Below are positions 54,919 through 63,735 of a stretch of 64,000 nt of DNA, one piece after another. Made by a program: the position numbers and the translations under genes. Each line of letters starts with the position of its first letter. Positions within the stretch are counted from its first letter, which is position 1. The notes under the pieces are model-generated. The model was given only the letters and a program-made list of their open reading frames with translations. It searched no databases and was not told the DNA's origin. The stretch lies in the NCBI GenBank assembly GCA_035079385.1, contig JAVHKY010000005.1, positions 3,534,001 to 3,598,000 on the forward strand. The letters run 5' to 3'. Origin of the DNA: Aspidiotus rigidus (taxonomy: Eukaryota; Arthropoda; Insecta; Hemiptera; Diaspididae).

Positions 54919-55676
54919 CTACCCTTGATATCCTAGATTAATATTTTGTTTACAGAGTGCAGTTGCGCACTTTTTCATGTTATCTGTTACCCGTATTTGC
55001 GGTACTGAAAATACATCATTACCGATTTTCAACTCCAGGTAAGGAAATGGTAAATTTCCCGTAGCATTGGCATAGATGTTCAAATATCTCAGTTGGTCAA
55101 TCGTCAATAGGTATTTAGACTTCTCTTTTCCCAGGATATCAAGAACAGTTTCTGAAGTACCGTTTTGCAAATAATTAATCACCTGCACAGTATCTCCATC
55201 CATTTGAATATGTTTAGAGCAGACACTATATGAATGGCACTTAGTGTATGCATAAGATTTGTATTCCGCTGGTTCTAAAAAGTGGGACGTTATTTCCGAT
55301 TCCTCGTAGTAGTAAAGCTGGCAATCGAAGACTTTGGCTCACGTATGTTTCCCAGATTACAGGGCAAGTTGCTCCAGGGGCTAACTTTTTTGCTTCCGTG
55401 TACTCATTGGTGTTCATTTCCCGAATGAAAATACATGCACAAAGAAAGCTAAAAATTTCCTGTAAAAACATTTAAATCATTACTTCATCATAAACACGAA
55501 TAAAACACTTTAATAAAGCCACACAGACATGTGTCGTAACTCACCGACACCCGCTTCTCTTCTTTATACTTTCGCCGCTGTTTCATAAACTGATGTCGAA
55601 GTAATTGAACATCGTCTGTGGCTACGATTTCCTGGGACGTGAATGACCGATCTTCTGTATCAAAACTGTCTGTCAT
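54919..55676 (-). pseudogene. Two-exon gene of unknown function, frame-damaged
   Basis: Minus strand. The first exon, from an ATG at 55676 to 55545, encodes an acidic then basic peptide ('MTDSFDTEDRSFTSQEIVAT', ending 'RKYKEEKRVS'). A strong donor (GTGAGT, 55544-55539), an 85-bp intron and a clean acceptor (tttttacag, 55460) follow. The phase is 0 on both sides and the spliced frame is open. Exon 2 starts 'EIFSFLCACIFIREMNTNEY'. The frame that then continues to the end is different (from about 55335: 'LYYYEESEITSHFLEPAEYK', then the 94-codon frame 55203-54919 ending 'NINLGYQG'). This implies a frameshift near 55340-55380 or an unrecognised intron. I do not recognise the protein. It is either a host gene or part of an uncharacterised element next to the Polinton. 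Confidence 0.4.
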
Positions 55677-55706
55677 ATTCGTAGTATTGGTACAGGATAT
55701 CACCAC

Positions 55707-56852
55707 GAACGTGAATACGAACGCAAATATGAGCGTAAATACTCATAACAGTTCCATTTTATTCTTATTCCAGAGGACTCTATATTCTCGTAGTTTAGGA
55801 AAAAACTTCTTGTTGGGAAACTCGAGAATTTTTGCATTATCAAAGTACTGTACTTAATCGATTAGTATGGCCTGTACCAATGCAGAAGGTATACGCATTC
55901 AGTGTATCAATTCATTTCATCAGGCTTAATTTATCATGATAATAAACCGGAATGGATTATCACATAATCTATTACAAACACGGAGCAAAAAATGTGAATA
56001 TTTTGATGAAGGAATACTGACAGACCGTCTGAGGTGGGGACGCCGTCGGGTAAATACTAATCTTAATATATCGAGAGAGTAATGCGAGCATTTATCGACA
56101 CACGTGAAACAAGCATGAACACATGTACTCACACTCTCCCGGTAAATAATTTGTTCAAATCTACCCGGGTATTTTTTGGTAAAAGATGAAAGAAAACGGG
56201 TACTCGCCGCTGATTCGGTGCCTGAAAAATACTGGAGGTCTTCAGAAGGGTAGAACAAGGAGGAAGAAGTCCGATGGCGGAAAAAGGGTCGAAAAATGTA
56301 GGCCTACAAAATTATTTATGGGGCAAGCGTAGCGGCGGTTTGGCTGAACATGCCGCAGAATACACTGAAGATACATGTGAAACGACCGCCGGTGTGGCCT
56401 CTATTCATAGCAAGCACTGGTATGAGGACACGGCTGTATAATCTGCTATGTACTCTCCAACAAATACATATAGGGCTTACATACATATGAACAATGTCAG
56501 TAAATTTCATGGTTAGACTACAGGTACTGTCAGCACACAGCTAAACAGCTGTCAACCATTAGATCACAGACGTACGAGTAGAGTGTGTCACTGTCGTTAT
56601 TGGGTTTCCACAGCTAAGTGTGTGTGCTCTGAACACTATACTTATTAAACGTGTCCCACAACGTCGTCTTTCGCATTAATCAAACTATACTTATTTGTGT
56701 ATAATGTTATTATTAGGGTTAGAAGTTAAGTTTTGCACATGTGCAATGCAATAAAATAAAGCTTTTTAGAAGTTATTTAGTCCAGCCGCTTATTCTTAGA
56801 AAGATGTAAGTTGATAGTAAAAGATAATCCAACAGGTGCATGCTGTCAATTG
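55707..56852. other. Unassigned DNA left of the Polinton remnant
   Basis: No coding block recognised. The left boundary of the Polinton must lie here or just to the right, but I could not find a terminal inverted repeat because its partner end is absent. Confidence 0.45.
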
Positions 56853-56930
56853 GTCCGTCAGTCGGTCTAAACCGTCTGTTGGTCTGTCCGTCTATTGGTT
56901 TGTTGGTCTGTCTCCTCTAATAAAAGCATT

Positions 56931-57740
56931 ATGCCTAACAAATTATTAAAAGAGTTGCAAGCAAAATTTAAAACGGCTGAAAGAGAGAGTAAAGCCCCAG
57001 AAAAAGAGCCTGAGAAAATCCAACCGGATTTCTTGGAGACCAATGAGGATTCAAAAGAAACTGTAGGCATTCCTTCCATCCTGGCTACGCAAAATGCCAC
57101 CCATACATGCCTTTCCAGTTCCAATAACGAGGTAATCAAGGTTTCAGAAGTCTCTGTTCTTAAAAAAAAATTACAGAAACAATTTAAAGAAGCTACTCAA
57201 GATTCTAAAGATAAAAAAGAAAATCAAGAAAAGGCATTTGAGCCTATTACCAGAGAGTTAGTTCAAATAAAGGAAGCCGTGAGAGGGGACTCTCATCCCT
57301 CACCATTATTGGTACCCTTACCATCGCCTCTTCCCTTATCGTCATCTCCCCAAAGAGGTCATCCTTCAATAGGGCCAAATGGCATTGGTAAGATAGCTTC
57401 TAAATATGTGGCCCATACAGATCCAAAATTTGGAATTTGGTTTGATGAAGATATAGCTTACATAGGGGATAAGAAAATAATAATAGATGACAATGATATA
57501 ATAATTGATGGTCAGAAATACATGGGCACAGAGGGTTTGTGGGCATTATTATCATATTCTAAAGGAGTGCCTGAAGAATTGTACAACAATGATGATTTAG
57601 AAAATTATAGGAACATAGTCATAGCAACAAACTGTATGTATGTCAATAATGATGGTTCTAATAATATGGCAAAATCGAGTGTAAATGAAAAATGAAAAAA
57701 AATTATATCACCAATATGGAAAGATCGTATGAAAGTATAA
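56931..57740 (+). pseudogene. Polinton protein with conserved C-terminal domain (N-part of PLA2 protein)
   Basis: I take the ATG at 56931 as the start: it follows CTAATAAAAGCATT, like other starts in this element, and 'MPNKLLKELQAKFKTAERES' looks like a genuine N-terminus. Residues 1-120 are charged and coiled-coil-like. A Pro/Ser linker follows ('HPSPLLVPLPSPLPLSSSP'). Then comes a compact domain with 'GIGKIASKYVAHTDPKFGIW', 'YIGDKKIIIDDNDIIIDGQK' and 'GTEGLWALLSYSKG', which I recognise as recurrent in invertebrate Polinton proteins but whose function is unknown. TGA at 57693-57695 interrupts the frame, with 14 more codons readable to a stop at 57738. In relatives this region probably continues into the PLA2-like part (inference), so the two entries are likely one broken gene. 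Confidence 0.7.
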
Positions 57741-58325
57741 TGAAAATCCCATAGAATAAAAATATATAGGAAATGGGGCGAATTTGAATGAATTAAAACA
57801 ACGTGTGGATTATTTATATGCTCAAGAAAAAGCAGGAAATAACAACTTTCATAATGAAAAATTAGGAATCTTACATTTTATCAGTGAACAACTAGAAAAA
57901 CATATAGATAATCATGAAGGCATTGAAATTTTGAGAAGTATTATTAATACTATAATTAACTCACATACTGGAGGTGGTATTTTTAATTCTGTATTGAACA
58001 ATGATTTCATGCCTGAAATGCATTTACCTGGGTATAATTCTTGTGGTCCATATACTAAACTCGAGAAAAGATTAGCAAGAGGTGATAAAGGAATAAATAA
58101 ACTGGATGCGGCTTGTAAAAAGCATGACATTTTCTACAATGATTATAAAGATGTTAAGTCAAGGCACTTAGCTGATAAAGAGTTACAAGATACTGCACAT
58201 GAAATATATTATTTGATTCTGATTCAAGTTTAAAAGAAAGACAAGATGCATTAATTGTGAAAGCGGGTATGAAGAGTAAACGATTTTTTGGGATGGGTAT
58301 GAAGAAAGGTTTTATATTTGAATAG
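57741..58325 (+). pseudogene. Parvovirus-VP1-type phospholipase A2-like domain
   Basis: A frame of about 150 codons (57784-58233; it starts with TTG, not ATG, consistent with being the interior of a longer gene). Residues 1-60 are helical ('LKQRVDYLYAQEKAGNNNFH'). Residues 76-135 carry the PLA2-like core: 'PGYNSCGPYTKLEKRLARGD' (calcium-loop equivalent), 'AACKKHDIFYND' (the His-Asp catalytic pair with the following Tyr) and 'RHLADKEL'. This arrangement is known from the VP1 unique region of parvoviruses, where it helps the particle leave the endosome, and related domains occur in Polinton/adintovirus proteins. A frameshift near 58213 ends the frame. The basic C-terminal continuation is readable in another frame to 58325. 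Confidence 0.8.
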
Positions 58326-58338
58326 ATCTATATTATAA

Positions 58339-58845
58339 ATGATTACATGCAATATAGATCTATCAGATATGCAAAAACGAAAGATAAATACTGCCTTTAA
58401 GAAACAAAGAGCAGTTAGAATCAAGCTGTCTGCTGACAATTTAAAAAGGAATAATGGGAAAGATAAACTCATATTAAGTCTTGAGAATAAGAAGCAAATT
58501 GATAACTGTATCAAAAAGAATAAAGGTTTAGTTTTACAATTAACACCAGAGCAGTTGAAAATAAACCATGAGGGAGGCTTCCTTCCTTTACTTTTTGCAG
58601 GTATTGGCGCGGCAAGTGCTGCTATAGGTAGTATAGCAGCTGCAGCAAGTGCAGTTAAAGACTGGAAACATAAAAATGAGGAAGAAAAAGAAACAAATAG
58701 ACATAATACAGAAATGGAAAAGCTAGCTGGAAAAGCTTCAACAATATCTATAGGGGCAGGAGTCAAAAGAATCAGCAAATTAGATAAGACAGACCAGCCT
58801 AAAAAGACTACCAAAAAAAAGTTTCCTTTGCCAGCTGCGCTATGA
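58339..58845 (+). CDS. Polinton minor-capsid-like (adenovirus pX/pVI-like) protein
   Basis: An intact 168-codon frame from an ATG directly after TATTATAA. Residues 5-36 and 47-74 are two related segments ('DLSDMQKRKINTAFK...LSADNLK' and 'SLENKKQIDNCIKK...LTPEQLK'), a visible internal duplication. Residues 83-108 form a Gly/Ala-rich hydrophobic stretch ('GGFLPLLFAGIGAASAAIGS') and the C-terminus is Lys-rich. A GG-F-LP-L motif followed by an amphipathic hydrophobic run and a basic tail matches the small structural protein that sits upstream of the protease in many Polintons and is compared with adenovirus pX/pVI. A role in membrane disruption or genome packaging is inference. Its stop overlaps the protease start (ATGA). 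Confidence 0.7.
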   Translation: MITCNIDLSDMQKRKINTAFKKQRAVRIKLSADNLKRNNGKDKLILSLENKKQIDNCIKKNKGLVLQLTPEQLKINHEGGFLPLLFAGIGAASAAIGSIAAAASAVKDWKHKNEEEKETNRHNTEMEKLAGKASTISIGAGVKRISKLDKTDQPKKTTKKKFPLPAAL

Positions 58846-59258
58846 GACAGAGTGAAAACCCTATTCTTCCTCTAACTAATTTTGATATTATTAAGATCGT
58901 TAAGGGAGAGTATATTTTACCAGGGCTTTACCCCTTAAACAAATTTGAAATCAAGTATTTCAGAGGAGTTTTTATGAAAGATGATGAACTACCACTAAAA
59001 ACTAAAAAAGTTGAATGTGGAATTATTAATTTACAAAATTCAAGTGAGGCAGGCAGTCACTGGACTGCATATTACAAGACTTCATATAACTATTAATATT
59101 ATTTTGATTCTTATGGAAATGCTCATCCTCCAAAAGAACTTGTAAAATACTTGGGAAAGAATAATTTGTTCTATAATGAAGAAAGAATCCAAAATTATGA
59201 TGATCCTCCAATTTGTGGTCATCTATGTGTGCTTATATTGAAAGCACTGTCAGGATAA
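58842..59258 (+). pseudogene. Adenain-type cysteine protease, interrupted
   Basis: It begins with ATG overlapping the previous stop by four bases. The adenoviral-type protease triad is recognisable: His in 'EAGSHWTAYY' (residue 73), Asp in 'YFDSYGNAHPP' (89), Cys in 'ICGHLCV' (129), with Gln in 'IQNYDDPP' (117) at the oxyanion position. A TAA at 59094-59096 lies between the His and the Asp, and the frame is otherwise open to 59258, which is shorter than the roughly 200 residues of adenains. These enzymes process structural proteins during virion maturation in adenoviruses; Polintons carry homologues. The break makes this copy inactive. Confidence 0.85.
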
Positions 59259-59343
59259 TATCATCATATAACACCTCTAATCTATGAAAGAATAATCAAA
59301 GATGTGAAGAATTATAAGAAAAACATATACTTGTATAATAAAT

Positions 59344-59982
59344 ATGCAATTTCAAAGTACTGATCAGAATCAGTATTATTCACACCAACTAGAAGCATCA
59401 GCTCCATGTGAGGGAAAATTTGTACCTAATAACAATAAAACCCAATTTTCTTCACTTTTTAAACAAAATTTGTATCCTAAAATAGCATTACCAGAATTCA
59501 ATGAAACGAATTACAAATTGAACAGAATAATGCAAGATTATAAATATCTAGATGATGAAATAAAAATGAGAATTAATCTAAAGAAAAGATATAAAAAATT
59601 CTCAAATACCATTTCAGTAACAGATTACCTTATTATCTTATCAGAATTAGGTATGGTTGGGTCTTCTATAGCCCTTCCAATTATTACACCATTTAGTGTA
59701 CCTATCTCAATTGGTTTAACAATATTCTCCACAGTATTCAAATCATCATGGGGTTACTTGAATAAAAAAATTGAAAAACATAATACTATTGAACTATTAG
59801 CAAAATCTAAAAGAAATTCCATTGAGACAAAATTTACAAAAGCAATAAAAAATGGTAAACTATCAGATAATGAGTTCAATGATATAGAAGAAGAGATAAG
59901 AAATTATAATGAAATGAAGGAAAAAATACTTGAAGAATACAATAAGAATATTAATGGAACAGTTGAAGATAAAAAAAGGTAA
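59344..59982 (+). CDS. Polinton-associated membrane protein, function unknown
   Basis: An intact 212-codon frame whose ATG follows TATAATAAAT directly. Residues 1-90 are polar with a Lys-rich segment. Residues 93-136 contain two hydrophobic helices split by a Pro ('DYLIILSELGMVGSSIALPI' and 'PISIGLTIFSTVFKSSWGYL'). Residues 137-212 are charged and coiled-coil-like ('HNTIELLAKSKRNSIETKFT', 'EFNDIEEEIRNYNEMKEKIL'). A two-helix hydrophobic hairpin followed by a K.L..SK.N.I...KA...G.IS..EF..I pattern recurs in invertebrate Polinton-type elements as I recognise them. The function is not known; a virion membrane or minor capsid protein is possible. Confidence 0.65.
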   Translation: MQFQSTDQNQYYSHQLEASAPCEGKFVPNNNKTQFSSLFKQNLYPKIALPEFNETNYKLNRIMQDYKYLDDEIKMRINLKKRYKKFSNTISVTDYLIILSELGMVGSSIALPIITPFSVPISIGLTIFSTVFKSSWGYLNKKIEKHNTIELLAKSKRNSIETKFTKAIKNGKLSDNEFNDIEEEIRNYNEMKEKILEEYNKNINGTVEDKKR

Positions 59983-60063
59983 GAACACATTTTTATGTTA
60001 CTTTTATCACAAAGAGAAAATGAATTTGTGATACAAAAAAATTTTAATTTATATAATAAAGAT

Positions 60064-60498
60064 ATGACTAGAAATAGATATAAAAATGTTTCTATGAAAA
60101 TCTATGAAAATAATAAGACATATGTCATGTGTGATATGTGTGGTATGAAAATGGGATATGCATACTGGGGTAGACATAATAAAAAGGAACACCCTGAAAA
60201 TATACTTCCTGTTGTAATTCCAACAGTATCTTCACATCAATTAAAACCTCCACAAAAATATTGTGAAATATGTGATAATAATTATTTATTGCCATATTAT
60301 GAAAAACATAAAAAATCTAAGTATCATATTAATACATCACTAGGACATTCTACTGCTATAAAATCAAATAAGGAATACTGTGAGATATGTGAAAAAAATA
60401 TAGATAAACTATTATGGGGTAATCATAATGATAGTAAAAGACATAAGAGATTAGAGAAATTGTACTTCACCTATCTAGATGATTCATTGTTCATATAA
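60064..60498 (+). CDS. Polinton zinc-finger protein, three C2H2-like units
   Basis: The start at the ATG at 60064 is preferred to an upstream in-frame ATG, because the 55 bp before it match the leader of the next gene and end TATAATAAAGAT. Three Cys-x2-Cys...His-x3-6-His units are visible: 'CDMCGMKM...RHNKKEH', 'CEICDNNY...KHKKSKYH' and 'CEICEKNI...HNDSKRH', about 50 residues apart. The first and third include 'WG(R/N)HN'. No DNA polymerase motif follows. Such fingers are found at the N-termini of Polinton polymerases, so this may be a detached duplicate of that part. Function unknown. Confidence 0.65.
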   Translation: MTRNRYKNVSMKIYENNKTYVMCDMCGMKMGYAYWGRHNKKEHPENILPVVIPTVSSHQLKPPQKYCEICDNNYLLPYYEKHKKSKYHINTSLGHSTAIKSNKEYCEICEKNIDKLLWGNHNDSKRHKRLEKLYFTYLDDSLFI

Positions 60499-60575
60499 CT
60501 TATTTTCTAATCACTAGGAGGATTAGAAAATGAATTTGTGATATTAAAAAAAAATAATTTATATAATAAAGAGAT

Positions 60576-60803
60576 ATGAATACAATTAATATAGATGTCA
60601 CTTCTTCACAAAGTTCAAAGTATAAACCTCCTTTTACAAAAGTCTTGGAAAATAATAAGACTTATGTAATTTGTCATGAGTGCAATTCTGGTAAAGGCCA
60701 GAAGAAACTGTTATTCAAGAACTGGGCTCGCCATAATAAAATAAAGCATCCTGAAAATATGAGAAGAATTTATGAACAAAAAAACACATTTTCAGTATTG
60801 TGA
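60576..60803 (+). pseudogene. Second zinc-finger gene, duplicate of the first; frameshifted into polymerase
   Basis: The ATG at 60576 follows a leader nearly identical to that at 60009-60063. It encodes 'ENNKTYVICHECNSGKGQKK' and 'WARHNKIKHPEN', the counterpart of 'ENNKTYVMCDMCG...WGRHNKKEHPEN' in the preceding gene. A frameshift near 60780-60800 leads into the next frame with 'YCDICQKNIQRKYFKKHI', the counterpart of the next finger. The gene is therefore a tandem duplicate whose downstream part runs on into the polymerase N-terminal region. Confidence 0.7.
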
Positions 60804-62928
60804 TATATGTCAAAAGAATATACAAAGAAAATATTTTAAAAAACATATTACTACAAAAATGCATCAGAAAAATACCAAGTTGGAAAAATATTTCAACTAT
60901 ATTGACCAAGATGTGATCACTAAAAGTAAAAATAAAATAAGAATTAAACCTAAATTGATGATGAAAGAATTTGAAGAATGCAAAAAACATGGAACAAAAG
61001 ACTGTAGATGCAAGAGAATAAAGAACTATAAATGCAGGTACGAATCATATGAAATAAATAATGATGAAGGTGTAAAGGATTTAAAAATATTCATGACAAC
61101 TGTTGAGTGGGCTGTAATTGGAATTTTCAAAAAATGGACTAAAAAGGAGGAAAGAAAAGTAAATGTTAGTGTATTATGCTCATATAAACAAGGGATTGAA
61201 GAAATAGGAAACGTTGAATATGAAGAGAAACACTTACAAACAACAAACTATATAATAACTAAAGGATCGGTCTTTAATGAAATATACGAAGGGATAACTG
61301 CTAATGTATTAATTGAACATGATAGACTCAAAATTTCAAAATCTGGATGGGTACTGGATGAAATAATAAATATGCGTGTGATGTCAATAAATACAATCCA
61401 CTTAGAGCTTCCTCATATATTCAACTACCAAAAAGGTTAGCTAATAAAAATGCAATTATAAATGTTAGAAATGAGAAAGATAATAAGTGTTTCTTATGGT
61501 CAATATTAGCTGGGTTAGTAAAGATCCCCAAAGAGTAAGTAAGTACAAAGAACATGAGTTTGAATTTAATGGCGCTTTAAAGAGAATAGAATTCACAGTT
61601 AAAATTCAAGATATTGAAAAGTTTGAAAAAAGGGTAAAGGATCTTTCAATAAATGTGTACTGCCATGATGAACGTTATAATATTCACCCATTAAAAGTGT
61701 CAAAAGATGAGAAGAAGGACCATATTGATTTATTATACCTTACAAAAAATAAGAACTCGCATTACTGCGTAATAAAAAATTTATGGAAATCAGTTGGTTG
61801 CCAAATATCCAGAAATGGGCACAAGAAATACATATGTAAAATGTGCTTACAAAGTTTCTCTCAAACTGAGAAATTGGAAGACCATAGAAACTACTGTGGA
61901 ATGAATAAACCTGTAAAAACAGTTCTACCCAGAGAAGGTGAGAATATTCTAGAATTTGATAAATTTAAGCAATCAATGAAAGTTCCATTTGTTATTTATG
62001 CAGATTTTGAGAGTATATTAAAAAAGCTAGCAGATAATTCTGACTGTGGTAAAAGGACAATAGAACTTCAAGAACATATCCCAAGTAATTTTGATGGTGA
62101 AATTAAACAAAATATAATTGAATATAAATTGAGAGAAGAAGCTATAAATATTGCACAAAAATATCTAGATAAAATAATTCCAATGAAAGATCTGACTGAG
62201 GCTCAGAAACAAGAATATGAATATGCTTTATATTTGTATGTCATATTTGTGAGGGAAATTTGAATGATATACCAGGCTATATAGAAAAAGAGAGAAAAAA
62301 ATTGAAAAAATGCATTGAAATGAAAGAAGAACTTTTAAGAAAAATAAACATCAAGTGTTCTGGTGAAGACCATCAGGCAGCTCATTATAGCTATAAATAT
62401 GGTGCCTTGAAGGAGAAAACTGAGAGAGAATTGATAAAGTGCAGACAAAAATTGGAAAATTATCAAAATGAGGATAACAAACGCAAGGTCCAAGATCATG
62501 ATCATCCGACTGGTCTATATAGGGGGGCAGCATATAGTATCTGTAACTTAAATTATAAAGTACCAAGATTCATTCCAGTTTTCTTCCACAATTTTTCAGG
62601 TTATGATAGCCATCTTTTAGCGAAAGAGTTTGGAAATGATACAGATGAAATTAGGCTTATTCCTACCACTGAAGAAAAATATATATCATTTTCAAAAATT
62701 GTCAAGTACGAGGGAAGGTTATCTAGTGGTGAACCTATTTCTAGAAAAGTTGAGCTTAGATTTTTAGACTCATATAGATTTCTACCAAGTTCACTCTCTA
62801 AATTATCTAAAAATCTAAAACGATGTCATTTTAAAGAATTGGGGAAATGGTTGAATACTCAAAACATGAATGAATCAAACAAAACTGATTTATTCAATCT
62901 ATTGACTAGAAAAATGGCTTACCCATAG
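60772..62928 (+). pseudogene. Polinton DNA polymerase B, N-terminal and exonuclease part
   Basis: Three successive frames (60772-61440, 61487-62263, 62260-62928) with frameshifts near 61380, 61510 and 62260. In order: a zinc finger; an N-terminal domain ('DLKIFMTTVEWAVIGIFKKW'); the block with 'KCFLW' readable near 61480-61500; 'HYCVIKNLWKSVGCQISRNG'; a C2H2 finger ('YICKMCLQSFSQTEKLEDH'); exonuclease motif I ('FVIYADFESIL'); 'DHDHPTGLYRGAA'; exonuclease motif II ('FHNFSGYDSHLLAKEF'); and 'RKMAYP', just before where exonuclease motif III is expected. In protein-primed family B polymerases the palm (with its Asp-Thr-Asp motif) follows. It is absent: the element is cut here. Confidence 0.9.
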
Positions 62929-63584
62929 TATTCTTTCTTTCGTTAGTATGGATAACCGTAATTTACAGGAACGTATTACATCTTAATAGGGGTGCGGAAC
63001 ACGTTTTTGGAAGTAGGGTGTGGGCCACCTTCCGGACCTAAACCCCAAACTTTGGAAAAACCCCTTGCCGGTGAAAGGAGCCGAGGCCAAGAGTCGTGAT
63101 CGATGGGACTCCCACCGGAGACTAACGTTTTTTAGTCGGTTCAATGAGACAGAATCGTTATTTGTGGTAGTTATGCCGATTTTGTAATATCGATGAGTAT
63201 TTGTAATTGATGCAGTATTGCTCCCTAATGGTCAACATTTTGCTGTCCGTCACTTAATTACACTCATACCATTACACAACGTGAAATTCAATCAGTAATT
63301 GATCAGGGTAATGCAGAGTATCGAAAGCTAAGACCAAACCTTATTTTTGGGCACAGTCAGGACTGAGAGACCAGGTATATAACTAGTACGTGATCTTCCA
63401 GTCAAGGTACAGTTCTTGCTTGCGTGCGCCCAAGATTATAATGAAAAATGAATGAAATGATACTCGTAAATTTGAGGGCTGGAAGGAGGGTTCAGTTGAA
63501 CAATTGGTATAATCAACTCAGACGCTTTACTGTTTCGGTGCTATGATTCAATATTATTTTCGTGTCATGTCTTGTTTGTTCCAG
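62929..63584. other. Unassigned DNA right of the Polinton truncation
   Basis: 62990-63140 is notably GC-rich and structured ('ccttgccggtgaaaggagcc', 'gggactcccaccggagac') against an A+T-rich background. I cannot match it to a known RNA or repeat. Confidence 0.4.
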
Positions 63585-63735
63585 AACTCGAAGCAATCAA
63601 AGATGGATGAAATTAAGGACAACCGTGCAATTATCTGGGGCGATATCGTCCACGATCCAAAAACCAAAACCGCAATTAAAGCGAGAGGATTCATTTTTGA
63701 AACGATTCTCTACGCGCCAGATACCGGAAACTCAG
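63585..63735 (+). CDS. Candidate host exon, unidentified gene
   Basis: A 151-nt open segment between a pyrimidine-rich acceptor (cttgtttgttccag ending 63584) and a donor (CAG|GTTAGT at 63736). Phase 0 at entry, 1 at exit. It encodes 'SKQSKMDEIKDNRAIIWGDI' and 'KARGFIFETILYAPDTGNSG', a well-mixed globular-looking sequence with higher GC than its flanks. I do not recognise the family. No adjoining exon is visible before the window ends, and the upstream 600 bp have none I can support. Confidence 0.55.

Larger units (their letters stand above)
56853..62928 (+). mobile_element. Polinton/Maverick (adintovirus-like) remnant, 3'-truncated
   Basis: About 6.1 kb of closely packed plus-strand genes, A+T-rich and unlike the flanks. 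Order: conserved-domain/PLA2-like protein, minor-capsid-like protein, adenain-type protease, membrane protein, two zinc-finger genes, and the N-terminal and exonuclease region of a family B DNA polymerase. In complete Polintons this set is joined by a retroviral-type integrase, a packaging ATPase and major and minor capsid genes between terminal inverted repeats. None of those is visible here and the polymerase is cut before its palm. Multiple nonsense codons and frameshifts show an inactive copy. A short tract of ggtctgtc-like repeats (56853-56917) precedes the first gene. Confidence 0.9.

Noticed and set aside
58039..58060. Tyr in the calcium-loop-like CGPYT of the PLA2-like domain as a sign of lost activity
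   Set aside because: I cannot be sure the family has Gly at this position; related Polinton proteins appear to tolerate aromatic residues there.
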